DNA from: an uncultured Collinsella sp. | Lineage (GTDB): Bacteria > Actinomycetota > Coriobacteriia > Coriobacteriales > Coriobacteriaceae | Direction: 5' to 3' | DNA: 64,000 bases | Assembly: GCA_934646815.1 (NCBI GenBank) | Contig: CAKUEW010000002.1 | Span: 124,001 to 188,000 of the forward strand | Shown here: in pieces, positions 27,312 to 36,371 of the stretch | How the letters are laid out: every line of letters starts with the position of its first letter | How positions within the stretch are numbered: the stretch's first letter is position 1 | The notes under the pieces: model-generated | Databases searched by the model: none | Seen by the model: the letters and a program-made list of their open reading frames with translations, nothing else | Told to the model about the DNA's origin: nothing | Made by a program: the position numbers and the translations under genes

Positions 27312-30251
27312 ATGGCAAGACCGTTTAGCCCCAGCGAAGCAAAAGCAATCGTCTCGAAAGCGCGGGAGCTGCTGGACGCCATCGAGGTTATTTCGAGGGC
27401 CACGATATACGGACCCGACAGCTTTAGGGACGCGATCACGCAAGCCAAGACACAAACGCTGAACAAAGAACTTCGAAAGATAAAACTCAGCGACCTTAAA
27501 GTAACGAAGGGCGCACAGAAGAGGCTCAAAGCTCAAAACATCAAGACGGCATACGACCTCTACTGTCATGGTGAATTGGCAAAAGATGATGACTATTTCA
27601 AAATACTCGTCCGCATGGCGAATGAATGTGCCGACGCAATTCGCGAGCTCTATCGACCCAAACCGAAAAGCACCCATATGCGCGACGCGCTCTTTTTTGC
27701 CGCGCGCTACTACAAGTCCCAGCAACTTGCCGAAACCTACGCGTCTGCGATTCATGATGCCCGCACCGTTCTTGAGGACTGTGATGTTTTGACCCAAAAC
27801 AGCGGCAGACTTCGCTGGCTCTTGCTAAGTGCCGCCGACAAGCAGACGACCGAGGCTGCATATCATCGCCTTGTGCAATTCACGGGCACCTCTAACAGCA
27901 ATTTTCTGAGAGACGGCCGTCGGCGAGCGGACAACATTCTTGGCATGAGCACAAGCGCCAAACTGGATGCGGAGATCCGGAAGATAGCCATCGATATCAT
28001 CGCTGAGGACGCAGGCGAGAACCTCTTTGCAGCTGACACTAAGCCCAACAGAGACGAAATTGAAGCGGCGGTCTATGGCGCTGAAGACAGAATTCCCGGA
28101 AACACAGTTTCCAAATTGGAAGAAAAGCTTAGGCGCAGCAAAAACCAAATCCGCAAACAAGCAAACAAGGCCCGCCACGCCGATGCTCGGCGCTACGTTT
28201 CTGAGCAATCGGTCGACATCCTTAAAGATTTGGTTCCAGGCGTCCGAATCAAGTGCATCAAGGATGCTGGATATACGACGCTCGCCCAGATCATGTATGG
28301 CAGATTGCGCAGACGCGAAAAACAGCTTAGGGATAACTACGAGCAGAGGTCCGATCTAAGAAGAATTAATGGCATTAGCGAAAGCGCTGCCGAAAGAATT
28401 GTCGAGGCTATTAAACAGCAGACCGACATGCTCGCAAAAAGCGGCAAGATTAAACTGACCCCCGACAATAAAAAGCCCGAGGACACGGCGCTTCTCCAGG
28501 AAGTCTATAAGCACTTTGAGCTGGAGGAGTTACTCAACGAGGCCAAGGCAGCATCCGCACGCATCACCGAAGAGTTTTCGGAGCTGCAAGACCAGCTCAT
28601 GCCGGCGCTCGATGCGTATGGCTGGCTTATCTGCAAAGACCGCGACACGGTTTACGACGCGTACAAAAAACTCAGCGATCTTACGAACGGTACCGAGCTC
28701 AAAAAGATCAACAGCTACGTCGGACGCAACCTCAAAGAGCTGGACGAGAAAACCGTGTGGGAGCTCTTCGGGGCCGACCCCATCCGCGTGTACAACCTGC
28801 TCGAAAAGCTAATTCCCGAGGCGTTTTCTTCGACTTCCAACGGCTACGGCCTGCCCGAGAAGCTCGCCAAACAAATTAAAACGACGACGTTCGATACCAC
28901 GGGGCTTAAGTGCGAGCTCCGTACGTACCAAACATGGGGCGTTCGCTACATACTGCATCAGAACAACGTGCTGCTGGGCGACGAGATGGGATTGGGTAAG
29001 ACGGTCCAGGCCATCGCCGCGATGACCGCGCTCAAAAACAAAGGTGCCAAGAAGTTTTTGGTCGTTTGTCCCGCCAGCGTTCTGGAGAACTGGGTGCGCG
29101 AGGTGCGCAAACACAGTGACCTTACGTGCATTAAAATCCATGGGCCCGCGAAGGACCTCCATGCAAAGACATGGCTGGCGGGGCTGGATGTGGGCGTCAC
29201 CAACTATGAGAGCACCAGCTACATTGAGCTTGACCAGTCGGTGAAACTCGATCTGGTCGTCGTCGACGAGGCCCATTACATTAAAAACCCAAACGCCAAG
29301 CGAAGCATCAATACGCTCAACCTGTGTAAGCAGGCAAAGCGCGTTCTGTTTATGTCGGGTACGCCGCTCGAGAATAAGGTCGACGAGATGATCGGGCTCG
29401 TGTCGCACCTCAACAAAAAGGCTGCTCGAGAGGCAAGAAAACACGCCAGCAGATTTAGTTCTGCAGAATTTAGAGACGCTCTGGCGCCGGTTTACTACCG
29501 TCGCAAGCGCGAGGACGTGCTCTCGGAGCTGCCCGACCTCATCGAAAACAGCGAGTGGTGCCAGATGGGATCTTCGGAGCTCCAGCAATACTACCTAACC
29601 CTGCGGATGCGAAACCCAATGCAGATCCGTCAGTTGTCGTGGAACACCCCGGACCCCCGCGACTCGTCCAAGCTCAAACGTCTGCGCGAAATCGTTGCCG
29701 ACGCCAAAGACGAAAACCGCAAAATCTTGGTGTTCTCGTTCTTCCACGACACCATCGACGTGGTGCGTTCAGCGTTTGGAAGTGCGTGCTACGGTCCCAT
29801 CAGCGGATCTATCCCACTCGATAGACGCCAGAAGATTATCGATTCGTTTGACGCGGCGACCGCCGGCTCTGTACTGGTGGCGCAGATTCAGTCGGGCGGC
29901 ACGGGACTTAATATTCAGTCGGCAAGCGTCGTCGTGTTGTGCGAGCCGCAGTACAAGCCCTCGATCGAAAACCAGGCCATTTCGCGCGCGTACCGCATGG
30001 GGCAATCGCGCAACGTGCTGGTGTATCGCTTGCTGTGCAAAGACACGATCGACGAGCGCATCATGTCAGTCCTCGAGCGCAAGCAGGGCGACTTTAACGC
30101 CTTTGCAGACAAGTCCGCTGCCGCCGAAGCCGACATGCAAAACGAGCTCGAGGTCAAACAGGAGCAACTCAACGCCATGTTCGACGAAGAGATTAAACGC
30201 CTGGAGAACCTGATGCCCTCGCTCGCAGAACTCGATCTGCTGGAGGAGTAA
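27312..30251 (+). CDS. SNF2-family helicase with a long helical/HhH N-terminal region
   Basis: The 979-residue protein has a canonical SNF2 core in its second half: LGDEMGLGKTVQAI near residue 553, DEAHYIKNP near 652, MSGTPLENK, and motif VI ENQAISRAYRMGQS near 889. The first ~530 residues are helical and include helix-hairpin-helix-like segments (IKCIKDAGYTTLAQI; LRRINGISESAAERI). The ATG at 27312, six bases after AGGAG, is preferred over the in-frame ATG at 27240. The gene diverges from the 1620-residue protein gene and shares its control region. Unlike the two short SNF2-like proteins it has a normal Walker A. The N-terminal part appears more A+T-rich than the ATPase part. Confidence 0.85.
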   Translation: MARPFSPSEAKAIVSKARELLDAIEVISRATIYGPDSFRDAITQAKTQTLNKELRKIKLSDLKVTKGAQKRLKAQNIKTAYDLYCHGELAKDDDYFKILVRMANECADAIRELYRPKPKSTHMRDALFFAARYYKSQQLAETYASAIHDARTVLEDCDVLTQNSGRLRWLLLSAADKQTTEAAYHRLVQFTGTSNSNFLRDGRRRADNILGMSTSAKLDAEIRKIAIDIIAEDAGENLFAADTKPNRDEIEAAVYGAEDRIPGNTVSKLEEKLRRSKNQIRKQANKARHADARRYVSEQSVDILKDLVPGVRIKCIKDAGYTTLAQIMYGRLRRREKQLRDNYEQRSDLRRINGISESAAERIVEAIKQQTDMLAKSGKIKLTPDNKKPEDTALLQEVYKHFELEELLNEAKAASARITEEFSELQDQLMPALDAYGWLICKDRDTVYDAYKKLSDLTNGTELKKINSYVGRNLKELDEKTVWELFGADPIRVYNLLEKLIPEAFSSTSNGYGLPEKLAKQIKTTTFDTTGLKCELRTYQTWGVRYILHQNNVLLGDEMGLGKTVQAIAAMTALKNKGAKKFLVVCPASVLENWVREVRKHSDLTCIKIHGPAKDLHAKTWLAGLDVGVTNYESTSYIELDQSVKLDLVVVDEAHYIKNPNAKRSINTLNLCKQAKRVLFMSGTPLENKVDEMIGLVSHLNKKAAREARKHASRFSSAEFRDALAPVYYRRKREDVLSELPDLIENSEWCQMGSSELQQYYLTLRMRNPMQIRQLSWNTPDPRDSSKLKRLREIVADAKDENRKILVFSFFHDTIDVVRSAFGSACYGPISGSIPLDRRQKIIDSFDAATAGSVLVAQIQSGGTGLNIQSASVVVLCEPQYKPSIENQAISRAYRMGQSRNVLVYRLLCKDTIDERIMSVLERKQGDFNAFADKSAAAEADMQNELEVKQEQLNAMFDEEIKRLENLMPSLAELDLLEE

Positions 30252-30384
30252 AGACCCTCCCCCATGTAACCATCCTGTAAATCATAGCGGCACACTCGGG
30301 TTTTACCGTGATGCGGTCGCGCCCGCCGTTGCACTGTGCTAAAGTATCCCGAACGTTCAAACGACTACGAGGGGGACCTAGAAG

Positions 30385-31509
30385 ATGGCACGTGTGCACA
30401 ACTTCTCAGCAGGCCCGGCCGCACTGCCCACCAGCGTGCTCGCCGAGATCGCCGACGAGATGATGGACTACCGCGGTTGCGGCATGTCTGTGCTCGAGAT
30501 GAGTCATCGATCTAGTATGTACCAGCAGATCATCGACGACGCCGAGGCAACCCTGCGCCGCCTGCTGAGCATCCCCGACAACTACCGCGTCCTGTTTTTG
30601 CAGGGCGGCGCCACGTTGCAGTTTGCGGGCATCCCCATGAACCTCATGCGCCGTGGCCGCGCCGGCTACGTCGTGACCGGCAACTTTGCCAACAAGGCGT
30701 ACAAGGAAGCCGCCAAGTACGGCGAGGCCGTGCTGCTCGCAAGCTCCCAGGACACCAACTTCGACCGCATTCCCAATATGGCCGACATCAACGCGCGCAT
30801 TGCCGCCGAGGCCGCGGGCGACGGGCTCGACTACGTCTACATCTGCCAGAACAACACCATCTTTGGCACCATGTACCACGAACTGCCCGATTGCGGCGAC
30901 GTGCCGCTGGTCGCCGACGTCTCGAGCTGCTTTCTGTCGCAGCCGCTCGACGTTGAGCGCTACGGCCTCATCTACGCCGGCGCGCAGAAAAACGCCGGCG
31001 CCGCGGGCGTGACCGTGGTCATCGTGCACGACGACCTGATCGCCGACGGCCCCGCCTTTGCGCAGACGCCGCAATACATGGACCTTAAGACCCAGGCCGC
31101 CAAGGGATCCATGCTCAACACACCCAACACCTTTGGCATCTACGTGTGCGGCAAGGTGTTCCGTTGGGTCGAGGAGACCGGCGGGCTTGCCGCCATGGCC
31201 GAGCGCAACTGGGCCAAGGCCAACCTGCTCTACGACCTGCTCGAGCACAGCGAACTGTTCCATGGCACCGTGCAGGTAGACAGCCGCTCCATTTCCAACG
31301 TCACGTTCCGCACCGGCGACGCCGAGCTGGACGCCGCCTTTGTCGCGGGCGCGGCCGAACACCAGATTCAAAACGTCAAGGGCCATCGCCTGGTGGGCGG
31401 CATGCGCGCCAGCGTGTACAACGCCGTCACCATGGAGGATGTGCAGGCGCTGGCCTCGTACATGAAGGACTTCGAAGCGCAACACAGTTTGAGTCCGCGA
31501 TCTAACTAG
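30385..31509 (+). CDS. serC: Phosphoserine aminotransferase
   Basis: This class V PLP aminotransferase converts 3-phosphohydroxypyruvate and glutamate to O-phosphoserine in serine biosynthesis. The N-terminus HNFSAGPAALPTSVL and the segment SVLEMSHRS are typical of SerC, as is the lysine region YAGAQKNAGAAGVTVVIV that holds the PLP. The 374-residue length fits the family. It starts after a GAGGGGGACC stretch and lies 69 bases upstream of serA on the same strand, so the two form an operon. Confidence 0.95.
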   Translation: MARVHNFSAGPAALPTSVLAEIADEMMDYRGCGMSVLEMSHRSSMYQQIIDDAEATLRRLLSIPDNYRVLFLQGGATLQFAGIPMNLMRRGRAGYVVTGNFANKAYKEAAKYGEAVLLASSQDTNFDRIPNMADINARIAAEAAGDGLDYVYICQNNTIFGTMYHELPDCGDVPLVADVSSCFLSQPLDVERYGLIYAGAQKNAGAAGVTVVIVHDDLIADGPAFAQTPQYMDLKTQAAKGSMLNTPNTFGIYVCGKVFRWVEETGGLAAMAERNWAKANLLYDLLEHSELFHGTVQVDSRSISNVTFRTGDAELDAAFVAGAAEHQIQNVKGHRLVGGMRASVYNAVTMEDVQALASYMKDFEAQHSLSPRSN

Positions 31510-31578
31510 CCCGCAACGCGCGGGCCGACCAGCCACCTCAAACCACCTGTTTAAAACAAACCCGCTAAGGAGCTTTCC

Positions 31579-32742
31579 ATGCGTAAGATCAAGACCATCG
31601 ACGACATCACCAAAGACGGCAAAGTCGAGTTTGGCGAGGGCTACAAGTTTGTGAGCACCGCCGAGGAGGCCGACGCCATCCTGATGCGCTCGACCGACCT
31701 GCACGGTTACGAGCTGCCCGAGGGCATCCGCGCCATCGCCCGCTGCGGCGCCGGCGTCAACAACATCCCCGTCGAGGAGTATGCCAAGAAGGGCGTCGTC
31801 GTATTTAACTCCCCCGGCGCCAACAGCAACGCCGTCAAGGAGCTCGTCCTGGGCATGCTGGTGCTTTCGAGCCGCGGCGTGGTGCAGTCGATGAACTGGG
31901 TGCGCGACAACGCCGACGACCCCGAGATTCAGGTCGATGCCGAGAAGGCCAAGAAGGCCTTTGTGGGTCGCGAGCTCAAGGGTAAGCGCATCGGCGTCAT
32001 CGGCCTGGGCAACGTGGGCTCCAAGGTCGCCAACGCCTGCGTCGATCTGGGCATGGACGTCTACGGCTACGATCCGTTCATTTCCGTCGAGCACGCTTGG
32101 GTGCTGAGCCGCGAGGTGCAGCGCGTGGGCACGCTCGAGGACCTGTGCCGCGGCTGCGACTATCTCACGGTGCACGTGCCCAGCAAGGCCGACACCATCG
32201 GCATGATCAGCACCGAGCAGATCGACCTGCTGGCTCCCAACGCCGTGCTCATCAACTACGCTCGCGAGACCATCATCGACGAGGACGCCGTCGACGCCGC
32301 CCTGCGCGAGGGCAAGCTGAGCTGGTTTAGCTGCGACTTCGCCACGCCCAAGACCGTCAAGATGCCCAACACGTTTATTACCACGCACTCGGGTGCCGGC
32401 ACGGGCGAGGCCGAGGCCAACTGCGCCGACATGGCCATCAGCGAGCTCAAGGATTACCTAGAGAACGGCAATATCGCGCACAGCGTTAACTACCCCGCTT
32501 GCAGCATGGGCAAAGCGCGTGCCGCAAGCCGCATCGCCTGCCTGCACGCCAACGTGCCCAACATGATCGGCCAGATCACGGCCATCCTTGCCAAAGACAA
32601 CGCCAACGTGCAGCGCATGACCAACGAGTCCGCCGGCGAGAACGCCTACACCATGTTCGACACCGACGAGCACCTGGACAGCAGCACCATCGAGGCGCTC
32701 AAGCAGATCCCGTCGATGTATCGTGTGCGCGTGATCAAATAG
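31579..32742 (+). CDS. serA: D-3-phosphoglycerate dehydrogenase
   Basis: The 387-residue protein oxidises 3-phosphoglycerate with NAD+, the first step of serine synthesis. The Rossmann motif is GVIGLGNVGSKVAN near residue 138. The C-terminal ~75 residues form an ACT domain (ANVPNMIGQITAILAKDNAN), which in this family binds serine for feedback control. The extra ASB domain of long SerA forms is absent. AAGGAG precedes the ATG. It is followed by a good rho-independent terminator. No serB homologue of the HAD type is adjacent. Confidence 0.95.
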   Translation: MRKIKTIDDITKDGKVEFGEGYKFVSTAEEADAILMRSTDLHGYELPEGIRAIARCGAGVNNIPVEEYAKKGVVVFNSPGANSNAVKELVLGMLVLSSRGVVQSMNWVRDNADDPEIQVDAEKAKKAFVGRELKGKRIGVIGLGNVGSKVANACVDLGMDVYGYDPFISVEHAWVLSREVQRVGTLEDLCRGCDYLTVHVPSKADTIGMISTEQIDLLAPNAVLINYARETIIDEDAVDAALREGKLSWFSCDFATPKTVKMPNTFITTHSGAGTGEAEANCADMAISELKDYLENGNIAHSVNYPACSMGKARAASRIACLHANVPNMIGQITAILAKDNANVQRMTNESAGENAYTMFDTDEHLDSSTIEALKQIPSMYRVRVIK

Positions 32743-32781
32743 CGCCGGCGCCAAGCCTGCCAGACAGCCCGCGAAGCCCAT

Positions 32782-32816
32782 TCGGCCCCCGTTTCCACGA
32801 AACGGGGGCCGATTTC
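32782..32816 (+). terminator. Rho-independent terminator of serCA
   Basis: Perfect 13-base arms TCGGCCCCCGTTT (32782-32794) and AAACGGGGGCCGA (32800-32812) enclose a five-base loop and are followed by TTTCGTT. It lies 40 bases after the serA stop. Confidence 0.9.
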
Positions 32817-32830
32817 GTTGCTCCGGACGG

Positions 32831-33018
32831 CTTTAGAAATGCTACCTAGAACAAGTTTTTTCGGATAATAGACGGTGAGACCCCAATCACAAAGCATAAC
32901 CGCTTTGATAAACAACTTTATCAGGGGTTTTAGTGGGTAGAAATTGATCTCTATATGTCCATATCAAGTTGACTGTCGATTTTCCGAAACAACTTGTTCT
33001 TGATATCATTTTCTAAAG
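32831..33018. mobile_element. MITE-like element with ~34-base imperfect terminal inverted repeats
   Basis: The left end CTTTAGAAATGC...AGAACAAGTTTTTTCGG (32831-32864) is an imperfect inverted copy of the right end CCGAAACAACTTGTTCT...TTTCTAAAG (32984-33018). The 188-base element is A+T-rich inside and has no ORF. It lies just downstream of the nuclease-like gene ending at 33094. No target-site duplication is evident. Confidence 0.55.
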
Positions 33019-33093
33019 CCCTTCCAAGGTTAAACTGAAGTCCTATTTCGCGAGCAAAACCCTAGTTCGCGCGACCGTTCTCCACCCGCACGA

Positions 33094-34143
33094 CTACATG
33101 TCCGCCCAATCGATAAAAATCTCCTCACGAAGCCGCCGTTCGAGCTCCTGCTGCCTCGGCGTCTTGTCCTTCAACGGCATATCGAGATAGGACATGATGA
33201 GCTCCATCACCACTCGGAAGGCATCGGCGTCGACCAGCTGGCCATAGGTCATCAAAACGACGGGATATCCCATCGCCTGCAGGGCCGTCGTTCGATCGGA
33301 GTCCGAAATCTTGGATTCTATGGATCCGTGAATGGCCCTACCTTGGCATTCAACCAGGCACTCCCGCCTGCCGTCCTTATTTGCCAGCAGGATATCGGCA
33401 TAGCGTCTATCAAGCCCCGAAATCAGGCGGGCGCTGCGCGTCATGCGAATCTCAACGTTATTGGTAAGGCTCAGTCCTTCGCCGCCGCGCAACCTCGAAA
33501 GGCCAAACAGCATCGAAGCCTGGACCTCAAGCGGCGATGCCGCCATCCCCGTAATGCATTTCGCGGCACGCGTGAACGATTTAGCACCGCGGAGCCCCTG
33601 AACCTTATCGACGTACTCCGTAAGTTCGGAGAGCTCAATCAAGGGAGGTCGCTTCCATAAGTCCGTTGGATTCCCCGAGACATCCTTTACGTTTTCCCAG
33701 CCCAGCCGTGCGTCACCCCAGCGGCTCCCATATGCCTGCTCAAGCGCCAACTTTACCTTGGGCGCAATCTTGCACACGGCAAAGGTGCCGCACATCTCAT
33801 ACATGCACATGATCAGACGCTCGTTTGAGACCGAGGGAGCCAGGGTCAGCAGGGTAAAGAGCGGGGACGCAACATCGAAGCCAAACTCCGTCTGCCGCAC
33901 GGAGCCAAACGGCCTTTCGCCATTCCAAACATGTCTGACAATGCGTTCACCCTTGCGCCCGCAGCCGCCCTGTGCCAACACGTGTAACGGGGTGCCCAGG
34001 AAATGCGTGACGAGCGGATGCCCACAAAGGTGCTCCCTGCGCGGGTCGTCCACAGAATCGGGCAGGTCCGGCATTATTGCCAAGACCTGTGGAGGTATCC
34101 GGTGATACCGAAACGCAGATATGTCGCATAGCATGTCGTCCAT
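33094..34143 (-). CDS. PD-(D/E)XK nuclease-like protein, paralogue 1
   Basis: I do not recognise a named gene, but the C-terminal half has a PD-(D/E)XK nuclease pattern: SPLEVQASMLFGL (Glu), RYADILL (Asp), LVECQG (E-x-Q), then RTTALQAMGYPVVLMTYGQL. The same series occurs in the plus-strand gene at 42333. The N-terminal ~110 residues may be a DNA- or antitoxin-like domain (DISAFRYHRIPPQVLAIMP). The start at 34143 is chosen by comparison with the paralogue; the reading frame stays open upstream, and no strong ribosome-binding site decides the matter. The gene stands alone between the serine genes and an M20 peptidase, next to a MITE-like element. Confidence 0.6.
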   Translation of the reverse strand: MDDMLCDISAFRYHRIPPQVLAIMPDLPDSVDDPRREHLCGHPLVTHFLGTPLHVLAQGGCGRKGERIVRHVWNGERPFGSVRQTEFGFDVASPLFTLLTLAPSVSNERLIMCMYEMCGTFAVCKIAPKVKLALEQAYGSRWGDARLGWENVKDVSGNPTDLWKRPPLIELSELTEYVDKVQGLRGAKSFTRAAKCITGMAASPLEVQASMLFGLSRLRGGEGLSLTNNVEIRMTRSARLISGLDRRYADILLANKDGRRECLVECQGRAIHGSIESKISDSDRTTALQAMGYPVVLMTYGQLVDADAFRVVMELIMSYLDMPLKDKTPRQQELERRLREEIFIDWADM

Positions 34144-34297
34144 GAAGGGTACGTACCCACTGCGCCGCCTGCGAGCCCGCTCGGACGGCAAGCGCGATAG
34201 TTCGGCCTGCGAACGGTAAATACTGCCACGCGCGCGTCGCGGACCTCCCAGGAAGCATACAATCGGTTTGGATTGCAAACTGATTGTGAGGTTGCAT

Positions 34298-35518
34298 ATG
34301 GTTGATGAGGACTTTGCCTGGCGGCTTGCGCAGGACCTTGTGAGGATTGATAGCTCGGACCCCGGCGCATATGAGGGCGAGATCGAGCAATACATCAAAG
34401 GTCTGGTCGAGGCGTATGTCGCCGATCTCGATGCGTCCGTGCTGGACGCCGTGGAAATACGCGAGCTCGAGGTGCTTCCCGGGCGTCGCAACCTTATGGT
34501 TACCGTACCGGGCACCGGCGATGAGCCGCGGCTTGTTTGCATCTGTCATATGGACACTGTCACCTTGGGTGATGGCTGGGATCCCGGCATCGACCCGCTC
34601 GGGGCGACCGTGCGCGACGGCAAGCTCTATGGCCGCGGAGCTTGCGATATGAAAGGCGGCCTGGCCTGCGCCATTGCCGCGCTCGCCCATACGCTCGAGC
34701 GCGCCGCGGCGGAGGGCACGCTCCCCCGCCGCGGCTTTTCGCTCATTTGCTCGGTCGACGAAGAGGACTTTATGCGCGGCTCCGAGGCCGCCATTGCCGC
34801 CGGCTGGGTCGGCGCGAACGAGTGGGTGCTGGACACCGAGCCCACCGACGGGCAGATCCAGGTGGCGCACAAGGGACGCACGTGGTTCGAGATTGAGATG
34901 GCCGGCGTGACGGCACATGCGAGCCAGCCTTGGAAGGGAGCCGACGCCGTCGCCGCCATGGCCGAAGTCGTCTGCGCGCTTCGACGCGCGTTCGCGGAGA
35001 TGCCCGTGCATGAAGAGTTGGGGCCTTCGACCATTACGTTTGGCCAGATCAAGGGCGGGTATCGGCCCTACGTCGTGCCCGACCACGCCAAGGTCTGGGT
35101 CGACATGCGTCTGGCGCCGCCGACCGATACGACCGCAGCAGCCTGCATCGTTGAACAGGCGATCGCCGCCGCCAAGGCCACGGTTCCTGGCTGTCACGGC
35201 AGCTATACCATAACAGGCGATCGCCCCGCCATCGAGCGCGACCCGGCCTCTCCCTTTCTGGCCGCGCTTAAGCATGCGGCCGACAATGTGACCGGCGCCA
35301 ACACGCCCGTAGGCTTCTTTACCGGATACACCGACACCGCCGTCATTGCCGGCAAGACAGGCAACCGCAACTGCATGAGCTACGGCCCCGGTTCGTTGGC
35401 GCTCGCCCACAAGCCCAACGAATATGTGCCCCATGCCGATATCGTCCGCTGCCAGCGCGTGCTAACGGCGCTTGTGGACAACACACTCTGGGACGCGAAC
35501 AGACAAGTTGGGGCATAA
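34298..35518 (+). CDS. M20 family peptidase / deacylase (ArgE-DapE type)
   Basis: The 406-residue protein has the M20 zinc-ligand series: CHMDTV near residue 87, GRGACDMKGG with the bridging Asp, and DEEDF with the general base Glu. A dimerisation domain starts at about 190. It should remove an acyl or amino-acid group from a small amide substrate in the cytoplasm. The start at 34298 follows GTGAGG; an upstream ATG at 34268 has no such site. DapE, ArgE and CPG2-like members cannot be told apart here. Confidence 0.85.
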   Translation: MVDEDFAWRLAQDLVRIDSSDPGAYEGEIEQYIKGLVEAYVADLDASVLDAVEIRELEVLPGRRNLMVTVPGTGDEPRLVCICHMDTVTLGDGWDPGIDPLGATVRDGKLYGRGACDMKGGLACAIAALAHTLERAAAEGTLPRRGFSLICSVDEEDFMRGSEAAIAAGWVGANEWVLDTEPTDGQIQVAHKGRTWFEIEMAGVTAHASQPWKGADAVAAMAEVVCALRRAFAEMPVHEELGPSTITFGQIKGGYRPYVVPDHAKVWVDMRLAPPTDTTAAACIVEQAIAAAKATVPGCHGSYTITGDRPAIERDPASPFLAALKHAADNVTGANTPVGFFTGYTDTAVIAGKTGNRNCMSYGPGSLALAHKPNEYVPHADIVRCQRVLTALVDNTLWDANRQVGA

Positions 35519-35557
35519 TAAGCCGCGAACAAACCGATTCGCACGTTAGGACCGCCC

Positions 35558-36247
35558 ATGAAAGCTCTTCCGTTTCCCTGCATTCGCCCGGCACAGGACC
35601 GCGTGCTCGAGGCGCTGCCGCAGATGGGCAGCATCCTGAGCGGCAACGACGCCCTGCACGGCGCCATCGCTGATGGGCTCATGCTCAAGGATCCTGGCGC
35701 GGCGTATTACGTGTATGAATGCTCGGGCGAGCCGGGGCGCGTGACGGGCGTCGTGGCGATCTGCCCGGTTGGCGTGCTCGCAGGCGGCAGCAACGCCGAC
35801 GAGCACGACGCCGACACGGCGGCCGCCGCCCGCGCAATCGCCGAGCTCAAGGTTCAGCCGCGCCCCGTGTCGCTCGCCTACGACGCCTCGCCCGTCATGG
35901 ATATCATCCTCGGTGCCGCCAAAGAGGGCGCATCGCTCTATGCCGTCACCGATCCCGCGGGCATCACGCACCGCGTGTGGGAGGTCAAGCGCGAGGACGC
36001 TGTCGGCGCCATCCGCGCCATGCTGGAGCAGGCGCCCGAGTCGGTGCTCGCCGACGACCCCGCCTACGCCGCTGCACTGGCCGAGGCATCGCGGCTCCTG
36101 GCCGACGAGGCCCGCGCCGCCGGCACCTATACCGGCAAAGAGCCGTTTAACTTTGCCGTTGCCGCACTGTTCCCGGCGGCGCAGGTGAGCGGCAGCGCGC
36201 CGCAGGTTCCGACGGGGCTTCTCACGCACCAGATTGCACGCTTCTAG
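35558..36247 (+). CDS. Short, divergent DUF1015-like protein
   Basis: The beginning (ALPFPCIRPAQDRVLEALPQ) and end (GKEPFNFAVAALFPAAQV) resemble DUF1015 proteins, which often sit beside serA and serC. This copy is only 229 residues against about 400 in typical members. The conserved ADGHHR segment appears replaced by ADDPAY, so an ancestral active or binding site is probably lost. It lies 39 bases after the M20 gene, likely in the same transcript, and ends at a G+C-rich terminator. The function of the family is unknown to me. Confidence 0.6.
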   Translation: MKALPFPCIRPAQDRVLEALPQMGSILSGNDALHGAIADGLMLKDPGAAYYVYECSGEPGRVTGVVAICPVGVLAGGSNADEHDADTAAAARAIAELKVQPRPVSLAYDASPVMDIILGAAKEGASLYAVTDPAGITHRVWEVKREDAVGAIRAMLEQAPESVLADDPAYAAALAEASRLLADEARAAGTYTGKEPFNFAVAALFPAAQVSGSAPQVPTGLLTHQIARF

Positions 36248-36289
36248 CGGCGTCAATCACTCGAGACAAAACTCGGCATCCAAACAAGC

Positions 36290-36328
36290 AAGGGGCGGGA
36301 CGCATCGCATTGCGCCCCGCCCCTTTTC
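36290..36328 (+). terminator. Rho-independent terminator
   Basis: AAGGGGCGGG (36290-36299) pairs with CCCGCCCCTT (36316-36325), followed by TTTC. It ends the M20/DUF1015-like transcript and faces the histidine phosphatase genes. Confidence 0.85.
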
Positions 36329-36371
36329 ACTTCGAGCAATTATGTCGGCGACTCACATCGCCGCGACCGCA

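Noticed and set aside
30406..32388. 660-residue open frame antisense to serC/serA
   Set aside because: It mirrors two certain genes, is rich in Gly/Val/Ala/His as antisense frames of high-G+C DNA are, and has no recognisable domain or ribosome-binding site.
34144..34542. N-terminal extension of the nuclease-like gene at 33094
   Set aside because: The extension overlaps the divergent M20 gene start, is Ser/Arg-rich shadow sequence and has no counterpart in the paralogue at 42333.
33947..35434. 495-residue minus-strand frame over the M20 peptidase gene
   Set aside because: The plus strand encodes a complete M20 peptidase with all metal ligands; the minus frame is a shadow.
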